64,000 nt of DNA from NCBI RefSeq assembly GCF_002863005.1, contig NZ_PKDG01000014.1, forward strand, positions 80,964 to 144,963. Reading direction: 5' to 3'. Shown piece by piece: positions 35,528 to 44,792 of this stretch. Made by a program: the position numbers and the translations under genes. The notes beneath the pieces were generated by a model. It was not told the origin of the DNA and did no database searches. It worked only from the letters and a program-made list of their open reading frames with translations. Within the stretch, counting starts at the first letter, position 1. Every line of letters begins with the position of its first letter. The DNA comes from Pseudoxanthomonas sp. (GTDB lineage: Bacteria > Pseudomonadota > Gammaproteobacteria > Xanthomonadales > Xanthomonadaceae).

Positions 35528-36037
35528 TCAGGCCGGGGCGCGCTGCAACCCGTCGCCACGCGCCTTGCGCAACGCCCGCACCTGCAGGGCCATGCCCGCG
35601 AGGAATACCAGCAGCGTGGCGCCCACCAGTTTCTGCAGCAACGGATCCTGCGGACCGGAGACCAGTGGTGCGCCCACCGGAACGCGCGTCAGCGTTTCGG
35701 TGAAGCCCGGGATGAAGTGGAAGTACACGGTCAACGTGAAGGCCAACGAAGCGGCCACGTGCCGCCACGAGCCCGAAGCCGCGCCCCGACCGAGCAGCAC
35801 GGCTGCGCCGAGCACGACCAGCGTCAGCACGGTCAGGCCATGGGCTTCGCTCAGCTTGCCCGTGCGCATCAGGAAGAAGCTGGTGATGCAGGTGGCCACG
35901 GTGAACCAGGTGTAGGTCTTGCCGAGTGGCGTGGCGTAGCGGATGTCGTGGTAACGCAGCAGGGCGTAGAGCCCGCCGAAGAGGGAAACCAGGCTGATCG
36001 CAGTGTGGAACCAGCCGAAAGGCGTGATGCCGAGCAT
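35528..36037 (-). CDS. Multi-pass membrane protein of unknown function
   Basis: 169 residues with about five hydrophobic helices. The opening (MLGITPFGWFHTAISLVSLF) with a conserved-looking Phe-His pair, and YFHFIPGFTETLTRVP in the fourth segment, resemble small integral proteins annotated DUF2306-like or hypothetical. Heme- or quinone-linked function is only a guess from the His content. The start at 36037 was preferred because the longer frame adds a Pro/Ala-rich stretch that is antisense upstream DNA. Confidence 0.7.
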   Translation of the reverse strand: MLGITPFGWFHTAISLVSLFGGLYALLRYHDIRYATPLGKTYTWFTVATCITSFFLMRTGKLSEAHGLTVLTLVVLGAAVLLGRGAASGSWRHVAASLAFTLTVYFHFIPGFTETLTRVPVGAPLVSGPQDPLLQKLVGATLLVFLAGMALQVRALRKARGDGLQRAPA

Positions 36038-36233
36038 GGGGAACCCCTTGGTGTGCGCGGAGGGCGCAGGGCACGCTAGCACGCCACCCGCGGCACGGCC
36101 GGCGCCGTCCGTCGTCGCTGGCATGCGCTCGCGGGGCGTGCACCGTCCGGGTGCATGCGACGCATCGCCGCTGCGCCTGTCAACGCAAGCGCGCGCCAGG
36201 CGTTTCCGTCATGCCACCGGATGGGAGGACTGC

Positions 36234-37637
36234 ATGATCGCGCGAGAAGCCTTGAGCGCCGCCAACCGCTTTGGACTGGGTGCACGCCCCGGGACGTTGA
36301 GTCGCATGGGCGATCCGCGCGCGTGGCTGCACGCGCAGCTCGCGTCGCCCGTGCGGCCGGTCGACAGCGGCTTGCCGTCGAGCACGGAGTATCTGCAACA
36401 GGAATACGACTACCTGCGGCTGCGTCGCGAGGCGCGCAGGACCTCCTCGCAGGAGAACGCGGCGATGGGCTTCCGTGAGCGCTTCGCCCAGGGCCAGCTG
36501 CGCGAACTGGGATGGCGCTATCGCCATGCGGTCGCGACGGAACAGGATTTCGTGGAGCGGCTGGTGCGTTTCTGGTCGAACCACTTCGCCGTCTCCGCGG
36601 ACAAGCGCACGGCGGCGCTCCATGCCGCGCCGATGGAGCGCGAAGCCATCCGTCCGCACGCGGTGGGCGATTTCGCCGACCTGCTGCTGGCGGTCGAGCG
36701 GCACCCCGCCATGCTGCGCTACCTCGACAACGTGCGCTCGGTGGGCGAGGGGTCGCGGCAGGCGCAACGGCAACGTCGGCGCACGGAGGGTACAGGCGAC
36801 GCGTCGCCGCGGCGGGCCGGCCTGAACGAGAACCTGGCGCGCGAGATCTTGGAATTGCACACGGTGGGCGTCGATGGCGGTTACTCGCAGGACGACGTGC
36901 GGGAACTCGCGCGCGCCATCACCGGCTGGAGCATCGCCACGCCGCGCGATGCCGGCGCGACGACGTCGGATGCCTTCCGCTTCCGCGCCAACGCGCACGA
37001 GGCCGGTGCGCGCGTGGTGCTGGGGCGCCGCTATCCGGCGGACGGCGAGGCCCAGGGGCGCGCCATCCTGCGCGACCTGGCGTCGCATCCGTCGACCGCG
37101 CGCCACGTGTGCGGCAAGCTGGCACGTCATTTCGTCAGCGACACGCCGCCGCCTGCGCTCGTCGAACGAATGGTCGTGGCGTGGCAGCGGCACGGCGGCG
37201 CGTTGCGTCCCGTGTACGCGGCCTTGATCGACAGCGCGGACGCCTGGTCGCCCGACGCGCGCAAGCTGAAGACGCCCGATGATTTCCTGGTATCGGCCTT
37301 GCGCAGCACAAACACGCAGCCGGGTGATAGGCCGCGTGCCCTGATGGGGCTGCTGGGCCGTCTAGGGCAGCCTGCGTTCACGCCGCGCTCGCCCGCCGGC
37401 TTTGCCGACGATGCGGCCGCATGGTCCGGTGCGGACGCGGTCTGGAAGCGTATCCAGGCGGCGCAGTCGCTCGCCGAATCCGCCACGCCGGTCGATCCCG
37501 ATCCCTTGCGCATCGCAACGAGCGTGTTCGGCGACCGGCTCGATGCGGACACGGCACTGGCCGTGCGCCGCGCCGAGTCGCCGCGTGAAGGATTGGCGTT
37601 GTTGTTCGCCAGTCCCAGCTTCCAGTGGAGGACCTGA
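36234..37637 (+). CDS. DUF1800 protein
   Basis: 467 residues. DUF1800 signatures include AANRFGLGARPG at the N-terminus, RLVRFWSNHFAVSADK, GLNENLAREILELHTVGVDGGYSQDDVRELARAITGW (read here in parts) and CGKLARHFVSD. The biochemical role is unknown. It is nearly always paired with a DUF1501 protein, as here, and the pair is thought to act at the cell surface. GGAGG is placed before the ATG at 36234. The downstream DUF1501 start follows the stop by 2 bases. Confidence 0.92.
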   Translation: MIAREALSAANRFGLGARPGTLSRMGDPRAWLHAQLASPVRPVDSGLPSSTEYLQQEYDYLRLRREARRTSSQENAAMGFRERFAQGQLRELGWRYRHAVATEQDFVERLVRFWSNHFAVSADKRTAALHAAPMEREAIRPHAVGDFADLLLAVERHPAMLRYLDNVRSVGEGSRQAQRQRRRTEGTGDASPRRAGLNENLAREILELHTVGVDGGYSQDDVRELARAITGWSIATPRDAGATTSDAFRFRANAHEAGARVVLGRRYPADGEAQGRAILRDLASHPSTARHVCGKLARHFVSDTPPPALVERMVVAWQRHGGALRPVYAALIDSADAWSPDARKLKTPDDFLVSALRSTNTQPGDRPRALMGLLGRLGQPAFTPRSPAGFADDAAAWSGADAVWKRIQAAQSLAESATPVDPDPLRIATSVFGDRLDADTALAVRRAESPREGLALLFASPSFQWRT

Positions 37638-37639
37638 CC

Positions 37640-38770
37640 GTGACGCTGACCCGACGCCATTTCCTCGCCGCCGCCGGTGCGGTCACCACGCTGAGCCTGT
37701 GGCCGCGCGTCGCGCAGGCAGCGGACCGCGACACGCGCTTGCTGGTGGTGTTGCTGCGGGGCGGACTGGATGGCCTGCATGCGGTGATTCCCGCCGCGGA
37801 TCCGCACCTCGCGTCATTGCGGGGTGCGTGGACGATGAAGGACGCACGACGGCTGGATGCCGACTTCGCGCTGCATCCGGCGATGGACTTCACCCATGCG
37901 CTGTACGCGCGCGGCGAGTGGCTGCCGGTCGTCGCGGTGGCACCGCCCTATCGCCAGCGGTCGCATTTCGAAGCGCAGGACAATCTCGAGAACGGCGGCG
38001 GTGCGGGTGGCGGCGCGTCCACCGGCTGGCTCAACCGCTGCGTGGCGGCGATGCCCGCCTGCCGGGGGCTGTCGGTCAGTACGGTCATGCCGCTGATCCT
38101 GCGCGGCGACGCCGACGCCTCCACGTGGTCGCCGCCGCTGCAGGAGGAGGTCAATCCCATCCTGTTGCAGCGCCTGCAGGCGCTGTACGCCGCCGACCCG
38201 CGACTCGCGCAGCCGTTCGCACAGGCGGTGGAAGCGCAGGGCATGTCGTCGGGCGGCAACGTGGCGCGCCTGCCGCAGGCCATGGCGGCCGCGGCGCGAT
38301 TCATGGCGACGCCGGACGGCCCGCGCATCGGTTTCGTCGAGAACACGGGCTGGGACACGCATGCGCAGCAGGTGCCGGTGCTTGCACGCAAGCTGGCCGA
38401 ACTCGACCAGGGGCTGCGGGCCTTCCATGACGGCATGGCCGGCGCATGGTCGCGTACCGTCGTGATGGTGGTCACCGAGTTCGGCCGCACCGCGGCGGTC
38501 AACGGCACGGGTGGCACCGACCACGGCACCGGCACCGTCGCGATGCTGGGCGGCGGCGCCGTGGCGGGCGGACGCGTGGCGGGCGACTGGCCCGGCCTGG
38601 CGCCGTCGCAACTCAACGAGGGGCGCGACGTGCGGGCGACCACCGACCTGCGCAGCGTGTTCAAGGGCGTGGTCGGCGACCATCTGGGCGTGGCGCGCAG
38701 CGCACTCGATGCGCGCGTGTTCCCCGACAGCGCGGAGGTGCCGGCGATGGCGGGCCTGCTGCGCGGTTGA
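37640..38770 (+). CDS. DUF1501 protein, Tat-exported
   Basis: 376 residues. A twin-arginine signal (TRRHFLAAAG) at the N-terminus marks export of a folded protein. The DUF1501 domain has the sulfatase-like segments VVLLRGGLDGLHAVIP, AIDFTHA-like MDFTHALY, GWDTHAQQ, VVMVVTEFGRTAAVNGTGGTDHGTGT. GGAGG lies 8 bases before the GTG at 37640. A GTG at 37625 is less well placed. It is co-transcribed with DUF1800. The presumed metal-binding His and Asp motifs (GGTDHG) are intact. Confidence 0.92.
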   Translation: MTLTRRHFLAAAGAVTTLSLWPRVAQAADRDTRLLVVLLRGGLDGLHAVIPAADPHLASLRGAWTMKDARRLDADFALHPAMDFTHALYARGEWLPVVAVAPPYRQRSHFEAQDNLENGGGAGGGASTGWLNRCVAAMPACRGLSVSTVMPLILRGDADASTWSPPLQEEVNPILLQRLQALYAADPRLAQPFAQAVEAQGMSSGGNVARLPQAMAAAARFMATPDGPRIGFVENTGWDTHAQQVPVLARKLAELDQGLRAFHDGMAGAWSRTVVMVVTEFGRTAAVNGTGGTDHGTGTVAMLGGGAVAGGRVAGDWPGLAPSQLNEGRDVRATTDLRSVFKGVVGDHLGVARSALDARVFPDSAEVPAMAGLLRG

Positions 38771-38772
38771 GA

Positions 38773-41700
38773 TCAGGACGCGACTTGGCGGAGTTCGCCG
38801 CGCGCCAGTGCGGTGGCCTCGTCGACTTCCATCGGCCGGCCGAAGAAATAGCCCTGCATCTCATCGCAGCCCATCTGCTGCAAGGCCTGCATCTGTTCCG
38901 CGGTTTCCACGCCTTCGGCGATCGTGCGCAGGCCCATCTCGTGCGCCAGCACGAGGAGCGTGCGCGCGATGGCGCGGTCGGTGCTCTCGGTGGCGATGCC
39001 ATCGACGAAGCTGCGGTCGATCTTGATGATGTCCAGCGGCAGGCGCTGCAGGTAGGCCATGCTCGAGTAGCCGGTGCCGAAATCGTCCAGCGCCAACCGC
39101 ACGCCGAGCGCGTGCAGCGCCTGCAACATCTGCTGTGCCGCACCCATGTCCTCGACCAGCACGCTTTCGGTGAGCTCCAGCGTCAACGCATCGGCGGGCA
39201 GGGCGTGCCGGCGCAGGCAGTCGGCGATCCACGGCGCCAGCGTGGGCTGCCCCAGCTGGCTGGGCGACAGGTTGACCGCGACGCTCAACGAGCGAAGGCC
39301 CATCGCGCGCCAGCGCGCCAGCTGCTGGCAGGCCTGTTCGAGCACGAAATGACCGATGTCCTCCATCAGTCCCGCGCTTTCGGCCAACGGAATGAAGACC
39401 GACGGCGGCACGTCCCCCCACGCCGGGTGGCGCCAGCGCGCCAGCGCCTCGAAGCCGGTCAGCTGCGAGGAATCGCCCGCCACCACGGGCTGGTAGGCGA
39501 GCCGCAACTGGCCGCGGGCCACGGCTTCGCGCAGGGCGGTGACGCGGCTCAGGCGGTCGTTGGCTTCCTGCTGGGTGCTTGCCGACGGCAGGCGCACTTG
39601 GTTGCGGCCCGCGCGCTTGGCCAGGTGGCGCGCATCGTCGGCGCTGCGCAACAGCGTCTGCAGGTCGGCGCCGTGCTCGGGCGCGTGCGCCAGGCCGATG
39701 CTGGCGGTGACGGTGAAGGAAGGGTGCGTGGAGTACAGCGCGATCGGCTGGCCCACCGCACGACGGATGTCTTCCGCCAGCCGCGTGAGCTGGTCGATGT
39801 CGATGTCGGGAAAGTGCGCGAGGAATCCTTCGCCGCCGTAGCGGTGCACGCTGCCCAGGCCGTCGCAGGCGGCCGAGATGCACTGCCCCATGCGCCGCAG
39901 CACCTCGTCGCCACCGTCGTGGCCGAACGAATCGTTGACCATGCCGAACCCGTCCAGGTCGACGATCGCCAGGCCGTGGCCAGCGAGCGAAGGCGTGGCG
40001 ATCTTCTCGGTGATCAGGTTGGCCTGCGCGGAGAAGCGGGGCAGCCCGGTCGCGCTGTCCATCGCGGCCGCGTCGTTGAGGCGGCGTTGCGCATCGAGGC
40101 GGCGTTCGGTTTCCAGCAGCAGCGAGCGCGCGGTTTCGGCGGCCTCCGACGAACGCCGTCGCGAGATGTCTAGCAGGAACAGCACGAACGCGATCAGCAA
40201 TCCGCTGCTGAGGCCGCCCACGACCAGCGACCGCGGCAGCGTGAACGAGGTGAGCGCGGGCGGCGCCCACAACTCGAGTCGCACCTCGTGGCCGGGCAGG
40301 GCCACGTGCTCGATCGAGAGCGGCGCGCCCTGCGGCCGGCCCTGTTCCAGCGTGGGCATGCCGGCCGCGGTGGCCCGCACGGGTCGGTCGGACAGCACGG
40401 CCTTGGCGAGCGTCTTCACGAAATCGTCGAGCGAGATGTAGGCCTGCGTGCGCCGGCCGGGCGTGTCGACCGTCATCCACCAACCGCCTTCCACCGGCAG
40501 CAGATGGCCTTCATCTGCCACGGGTGCGGGCGGCGACGGGGCGACCGGCGCGTCGAAGCCAGGCCGCACCCAGCGGAATTCCTGCCCGTCGCCCACGCTG
40601 CGCACCACGCGGAATGCGACGTAGGCCTCCACCATGTCGTCGACGTACTGGTCGAAGAGCGGTTCGGCCTTGTCGGGTGACGCGGCAGCCAGCGACGCGG
40701 ACAGCTGGCGCAGGGCACCGCGACGCAGTTCCATGCCGCGCAGGAAGGTCGGTGCGGCGATCGCGGTCTGCGTCTTCATCACGTTGCGCGTCATCGCATC
40801 GCGGTCGGCGGACGCCGCCACCCAGTACATGCCGCCCAGCATCAGCGCGGCCGCCATCGGCATCACGCCGAACAGGCGTTCCCGCAGCGAATTCTCCCCG
40901 GCCACCGCCAGCGCCAGCCCCAGTGCCACCAACTGGGCCGAGGCGGTGAACGAGATCTGGTAAAGCGACAGGCCCTCGCGATGGTGGGGCAGCTGGATCA
41001 GCAGGCCCAGTGTGGCCATGCCGGCCACCGACGCCATCGCGATACCCAGGCCGCGGGTGATGCCCCAGCGCGCGCTTTCCCACCGCTGCAACGACTGCGG
41101 CAGCAGGGCGACTGCCACCCAGGCCGTCAGCACGCCGTAGTCGGTATAGCCGCCGATCAGCGGCATGTCCGCGCGCTGCAGCCATCCCAGCCGGTGGAGC
41201 AGCGCGTTCGCGGGCGTCGTCACGCCGCCCAGCGTCTGCAGCAACGTCAGCAACAGCGGTACCGTGACCACGCCGAGCACGACCCAGGCCGCAGGATCTC
41301 GGTCGCGTTGGCGCAGCAGCAACGCCAGCGCCACCAGCGCGACGCACAGGGTCGAGAGCGGACGCATGGGCGGGAAGTCCACGCCCATCTTGCCGACCAG
41401 GCTGCCGGGCACATGCCAGCCGACCATCGCGAGCAGCGCGAACGCGAGCACGAACGCCACCAGCTCCGTACTGGTGTCGAGACGGCGACCGGCGTGCAGC
41501 GACGGTGTGTACACCAGCAGGAACATCGCCAGCGACGACAGCGAGAGCGACCAGCTGATCTCGGCCGTCGCACCACCCGGCTGGAACGCACCCAGCAGCG
41601 GCTGCACCGCCAGCAGCAGCAGTGCGGCGGCGAGAACCCGCATCACGAATTCCGGCCAGAAGCCGCGCCATGCGCGGGTCCACGCGATGGCGGTTGCCGC

Positions 41701-42027
41701 GGCCAGCACCAGGCAGGTGCCGAGCGAATGGAACTGCCACAGGTGGAGGACGAGCAGCAGCGTCAACAGACTCGCGACCGCCAGCCGCACGGGCCGCTGC
41801 GCATTGCGCCAGGTCGCGATGGCCACCAGCACGCCCACGACCGGCACGCTGTCGTCGAGCAGATGACCGTTGCCGGCGTCGACGAGCGTGAAGCCGGCGG
41901 CCAGCACCCAGGCGAGCGCAGCCGCAAAGCGCTGCGCCCACTGCACGGGCCGCCGAAGGTCCTGGTGTATCGCCAATGCTGTCCCCTGCGGAGCCGACAC
42001 CCCGTCGCGATGTGATACCCAAATCAC
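38773..42027 (-). CDS. Multi-pass GGDEF-EAL protein with degenerate GGDEF
   Basis: Up to 1084 residues. About ten to twelve hydrophobic helices (20-405) lead to a periplasmic-type sensor region (about 420-600), one more helix, then GGDEF (about 650-810) and EAL (about 825-1075). The GGDEF site reads GGEGF, so the catalytic Glu/Asp at position four is lost and cyclase activity is unlikely. The EAL domain is complete: EALAR, LELTES, DDFGTGYSS, KIDRSFV, AEGVET, QGYFFGRP. It probably degrades c-di-GMP in response to an envelope or light/redox signal. The start is uncertain: the outermost codon is GTG (42027), while a TTG at 41976 has the better AGGGGA spacing. Confidence 0.9.
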   Translation of the reverse strand: MIWVSHRDGVSAPQGTALAIHQDLRRPVQWAQRFAAALAWVLAAGFTLVDAGNGHLLDDSVPVVGVLVAIATWRNAQRPVRLAVASLLTLLLVLHLWQFHSLGTCLVLAAATAIAWTRAWRGFWPEFVMRVLAAALLLLAVQPLLGAFQPGGATAEISWSLSLSSLAMFLLVYTPSLHAGRRLDTSTELVAFVLAFALLAMVGWHVPGSLVGKMGVDFPPMRPLSTLCVALVALALLLRQRDRDPAAWVVLGVVTVPLLLTLLQTLGGVTTPANALLHRLGWLQRADMPLIGGYTDYGVLTAWVAVALLPQSLQRWESARWGITRGLGIAMASVAGMATLGLLIQLPHHREGLSLYQISFTASAQLVALGLALAVAGENSLRERLFGVMPMAAALMLGGMYWVAASADRDAMTRNVMKTQTAIAAPTFLRGMELRRGALRQLSASLAAASPDKAEPLFDQYVDDMVEAYVAFRVVRSVGDGQEFRWVRPGFDAPVAPSPPAPVADEGHLLPVEGGWWMTVDTPGRRTQAYISLDDFVKTLAKAVLSDRPVRATAAGMPTLEQGRPQGAPLSIEHVALPGHEVRLELWAPPALTSFTLPRSLVVGGLSSGLLIAFVLFLLDISRRRSSEAAETARSLLLETERRLDAQRRLNDAAAMDSATGLPRFSAQANLITEKIATPSLAGHGLAIVDLDGFGMVNDSFGHDGGDEVLRRMGQCISAACDGLGSVHRYGGEGFLAHFPDIDIDQLTRLAEDIRRAVGQPIALYSTHPSFTVTASIGLAHAPEHGADLQTLLRSADDARHLAKRAGRNQVRLPSASTQQEANDRLSRVTALREAVARGQLRLAYQPVVAGDSSQLTGFEALARWRHPAWGDVPPSVFIPLAESAGLMEDIGHFVLEQACQQLARWRAMGLRSLSVAVNLSPSQLGQPTLAPWIADCLRRHALPADALTLELTESVLVEDMGAAQQMLQALHALGVRLALDDFGTGYSSMAYLQRLPLDIIKIDRSFVDGIATESTDRAIARTLLVLAHEMGLRTIAEGVETAEQMQALQQMGCDEMQGYFFGRPMEVDEATALARGELRQVAS

Positions 42028-42247
42028 CGGCGCGCCGCAAGCACGGCCACGTCGTTCAGAGACTTGCAGCCGGATCGGGTCGCGCTGCCCGGAGAAATGC
42101 GTGTACTACGCCGCGGGGCACCGCGGCGGAGGGCGGACGCGCGCTGCCTGCCCCATGCACCGCGCGCGACCCGGGTCGACCGGCCCCGCGGAGGCGACGG
42201 CATGCACATGCGCTAGAGTCCGCGCATGTTCCCCACGGAGTGTCCGC

Positions 42248-42637
42248 ATGCCGATCGAACTGAAGATGCTGGCCTGGTCCGTCGCGCTAGGCGTGTTCCA
42301 TGTGCTGCTGGGTGCCGGACTCACCACACGCCAGCGCGGGCTGGCCTGGAATGTCGGCGCGCGCGACGCCGCCCTGCCACCGCTGCAGGGTGTCGCGGCC
42401 CGGGTGGACCGCGCGCTGCGCAACTTCCTGGAAACCTTTCCGTTCTTCGCGGCTGCCGCGCTTGCGGTGGTCTGGCTGAATCGCGGCGACGCCACCACCG
42501 CGCTGGGCGCGCAGTGCTACTTCTGGGCGCGGCTCGCTTACGTGCCGGTGTATGCGGCGGGCGTGCCCTATCTGCGCACGCTGATCTGGGCGATCTCGCT
42601 GTGGGGGCTGTTGCAGTTGCTGTGGGCGCTGCTCTGA
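42248..42637 (+). CDS. MAPEG-family membrane protein
   Basis: 129 residues with four hydrophobic helices, the size and shape of MAPEG (membrane-associated proteins in eicosanoid and glutathione metabolism). Typical segments: ARVDRALRNFLETFPFFAAAAL and the C-terminal YVPVYAAGVPYLRTLIW. Bacterial members may conjugate glutathione to lipid peroxides, but many are uncharacterised. The ATG at 42248 fits the first helix. Confidence 0.85.
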   Translation: MPIELKMLAWSVALGVFHVLLGAGLTTRQRGLAWNVGARDAALPPLQGVAARVDRALRNFLETFPFFAAAALAVVWLNRGDATTALGAQCYFWARLAYVPVYAAGVPYLRTLIWAISLWGLLQLLWALL

Positions 42638-42750
42638 CGCCGCGCCCCCGGGATTCATGGGGCGGTCGGCAGGTACGGCGGGTTTCACCCTAGACTAGCC
42701 CGACCCACCCAGCCGGGCCCCACGCCCGGCGTCACGCCGTGATCGACCGG

Positions 42751-43878
42751 ATGCTGTCCCGCACTTCCCGCCTCTTCGTTGTCCTGCTGCTGACTGCAAG
42801 CCTGCTCGTCGCCTGCGACCGTGCCGCCTCGGACCTCGCGCCCGATGCCATGGCCGAAGCGCCGCCTCCGGCACCCGATACGCCGGCGCAGCAGGCCGAG
42901 CGCGGCGACGGGGCCGTTTCGTCCGGTCCGGTTGTCGCTTCGCCGTCCGGGCAGCCGGAAGGGCTGCCGACCGACTGGCCGGTCGCCAAGGTAAGCTCGG
43001 GCAAGGCCTGGGTGAGCTGCCAGGCTGACTACACCACCGAGCAGGGCGATGGCGTTCCGCTGGAGTCGCTGGCCTTCTTCAGCGTGGTCGATGCGCTGTC
43101 GCCCTGCCAGAAGGGCGGCGTGTTGCGGCTGCGCTACCAGGGCAAGATCGCGGCCGATTTCACCGATCTTGTCGCGCGCGTGGCCGACATCGCCGGGCGC
43201 ATGGGCATCTACAAGCGCATCCTCGATCTCGACTCGGCCGGCGGACAGGTCGAGGACGCCATCAAGGCCGGCGACGTGATCGGCGCCGGGGGCTGGACCA
43301 TCTGGGTGCGCGAGGATTCGGTCTGCCATAGCGCGTGCGTCTTCGTGCTGGGCGCCGGTGACAACCGGATGATCTCCGGCAAGGTGGGCGTCCACCGCAT
43401 CATCCGCATGAGCTCCACCGCCACCACGCGCGCCGAACTCAACGACGAGCTGCGTGGCGTGTACGGGCGGGTCAAGGACTATCTCGAGCGCAACGGCGCG
43501 GCGGTCGCCATCGCCGACCTGATGATGACGGTGCCCAACCGCCGCCTGCGCCTGCTGAGCAAGGACGAACTGCAGGAATACGGTCTGGACGGCACCAATG
43601 CCGCGCAGGACGACCTGGACCGCCTGCAGCTGATGCGCCGCTGCGGCGACGACTTCGTGATGCGTCGCGATGCCTTCATGCGCAGCTTCGACAGCGAGTG
43701 CAAGGCGGCCGGCAAGGACCTGGACCAGATGCAGGCGTGCGGACTCGCGCTGCGCGAGCAGTTCCAGTTCCCTGATGCCAAGTGCCCGGCGGACAGCCCG
43801 CTGTCGGAGTTCGATCGCGTCGCCGACCTTGACGTCGAAGCGATCGAAGCGGCCGATACGCCCGGTACCGCGCCCTAG
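42751..43878 (+). CDS. ClpP/crotonase-fold lipoprotein (COG3904-like)
   Basis: 375 residues. The signal peptide ends in lipobox LLVAC (Cys near residue 22), followed by a Pro/Ala linker and a ClpP-like domain (about 90-270): LDLDSAGGQVEDAIKAG, CHSACVFVLGAG (candidate nucleophile Ser) and VGVHRI (candidate His). This resembles periplasmic serine-protease-like proteins of COG3904. The C-terminal 110 residues with several Cys are less conserved. A GTG at 42739 is an alternative start. The stop codon shares the bases CTAG with the stop of the convergent S4 gene. Confidence 0.82.
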   Translation: MLSRTSRLFVVLLLTASLLVACDRAASDLAPDAMAEAPPPAPDTPAQQAERGDGAVSSGPVVASPSGQPEGLPTDWPVAKVSSGKAWVSCQADYTTEQGDGVPLESLAFFSVVDALSPCQKGGVLRLRYQGKIAADFTDLVARVADIAGRMGIYKRILDLDSAGGQVEDAIKAGDVIGAGGWTIWVREDSVCHSACVFVLGAGDNRMISGKVGVHRIIRMSSTATTRAELNDELRGVYGRVKDYLERNGAAVAIADLMMTVPNRRLRLLSKDELQEYGLDGTNAAQDDLDRLQLMRRCGDDFVMRRDAFMRSFDSECKAAGKDLDQMQACGLALREQFQFPDAKCPADSPLSEFDRVADLDVEAIEAADTPGTAP

Positions 43879-44096
43879 CCGGACGCGACCACCCGGATTT
43901 CGACATCGCCGATCCGCACGGACTGGCCGGCGCGGATCTTGGCGGTCTTGCGCAGTTCCACCGCGCCATCCACGGTCACCGCGCCGCTGGCGACGATCGC
44001 CTTGCCCTGGCCGCCGCTGTCGGCGATGCCGGCCAGTTTCAGCAGCTGGTTGAGTTCCACGTGCTCGCGGTCCAGGTCGAAGTCGATGCGTTGCAT
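43875..44096 (-). CDS. S4-domain RNA-binding protein (YbcJ-like)
   Basis: 73 residues comprising one S4 domain: HVELNQLLKLAGIADSGGQGK..I..G.V.VDG, typical of the YbcJ/YaaA small RNA-binding proteins. Partner RNA is unknown. It is encoded after the sigma factor and membrane protein on the same strand, with a 26-base gap, so it may belong to their transcript. It overlaps the convergent lipoprotein stop by 4 bases. Confidence 0.88.
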   Translation of the reverse strand: MQRIDFDLDREHVELNQLLKLAGIADSGGQGKAIVASGAVTVDGAVELRKTAKIRAGQSVRIGDVEIRVVASG

Positions 44097-44122
44097 GCGG
44101 GCAGTGTAAGCCAGGCAGCGGG

Positions 44123-44767
44123 TCATTCTTTCTCGAACCGGGCGATCTGCTCGAGCAGCGTGCGGCCCCGGCGGACGCCCACGCTTTCCTCCCATGTGGG
44201 GTCCGTCGATGGGCGGCGGTGGCGCTGCCAGTAAATGGCCGCGACCGTACCGAGGAAGCCGGCCATGCTGATCGAGAAACTCCATGCGATCCATGCCGGC
44301 GTGCCGGCGCCCGGATCGACCCTTCCCAGCCCGGCCAGCCCGACCACGACCAGCAGCCACATGATCCACCACGGCGCGCCGCAGACCATCGCGTTGAGCC
44401 GGTAGAAGCGCTGCAGCAGGGCGAATCGCTTCTGGATCTTCAGCACCGGCGCGGTGTAGTCCATCGTGCCGATCAGGCTCATGGTGATGAACGCCATGAC
44501 CATGGTGACCACACCGAACGCGTGCAGCGCGATGCCGGTCGCGAGCAGGCCCAGTACCTCCATGTTGCGGCTCCAGCAGGCCACCCCCAGCACCAGCAGG
44601 CCGACGCCGAGCAGCGCCTGCAGGCCCTGTGCCCAGAACAGCGGGCGCACCGTGGACCGCACGCTGTCCAGCTTGCGGTCGCGCAGCAGGTGCCACTGGA
44701 TGGCCTCCTGGCGTTCCAGTCGTTGACCCAGCGTCTGCCAGGCGGCTTTCAGTTCATCCGGTTCCAT
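44123..44767 (-). CDS. Membrane protein partnered with an ECF sigma factor
   Basis: 214 residues. A cytoplasmic N-terminal helix rich in charged and Trp residues (LKAAWQTLGQRLERQEAIQW) is followed by four hydrophobic helices and a basic tail. It lies 25 bases after an ECF sigma gene. The N-terminal segment could bind sigma, making this a candidate anti-sigma factor, although it has no zinc (HxxxCxxC) motif. The family is not recognised beyond this recurrent gene pair. Confidence 0.7.
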   Translation of the reverse strand: MEPDELKAAWQTLGQRLERQEAIQWHLLRDRKLDSVRSTVRPLFWAQGLQALLGVGLLVLGVACWSRNMEVLGLLATGIALHAFGVVTMVMAFITMSLIGTMDYTAPVLKIQKRFALLQRFYRLNAMVCGAPWWIMWLLVVVGLAGLGRVDPGAGTPAWIAWSFSISMAGFLGTVAAIYWQRHRRPSTDPTWEESVGVRRGRTLLEQIARFEKE

Positions 44768-44792
44768 GCGTCGGCTCCCTTCGCGGTGATGG

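Noticed and set aside
38446..40173. 575-residue plus-strand open frame overlapping the DUF1501 end and the GGDEF-EAL gene
   Set aside because: Both overlapped genes are well supported on their strands; this translation shows no domain.
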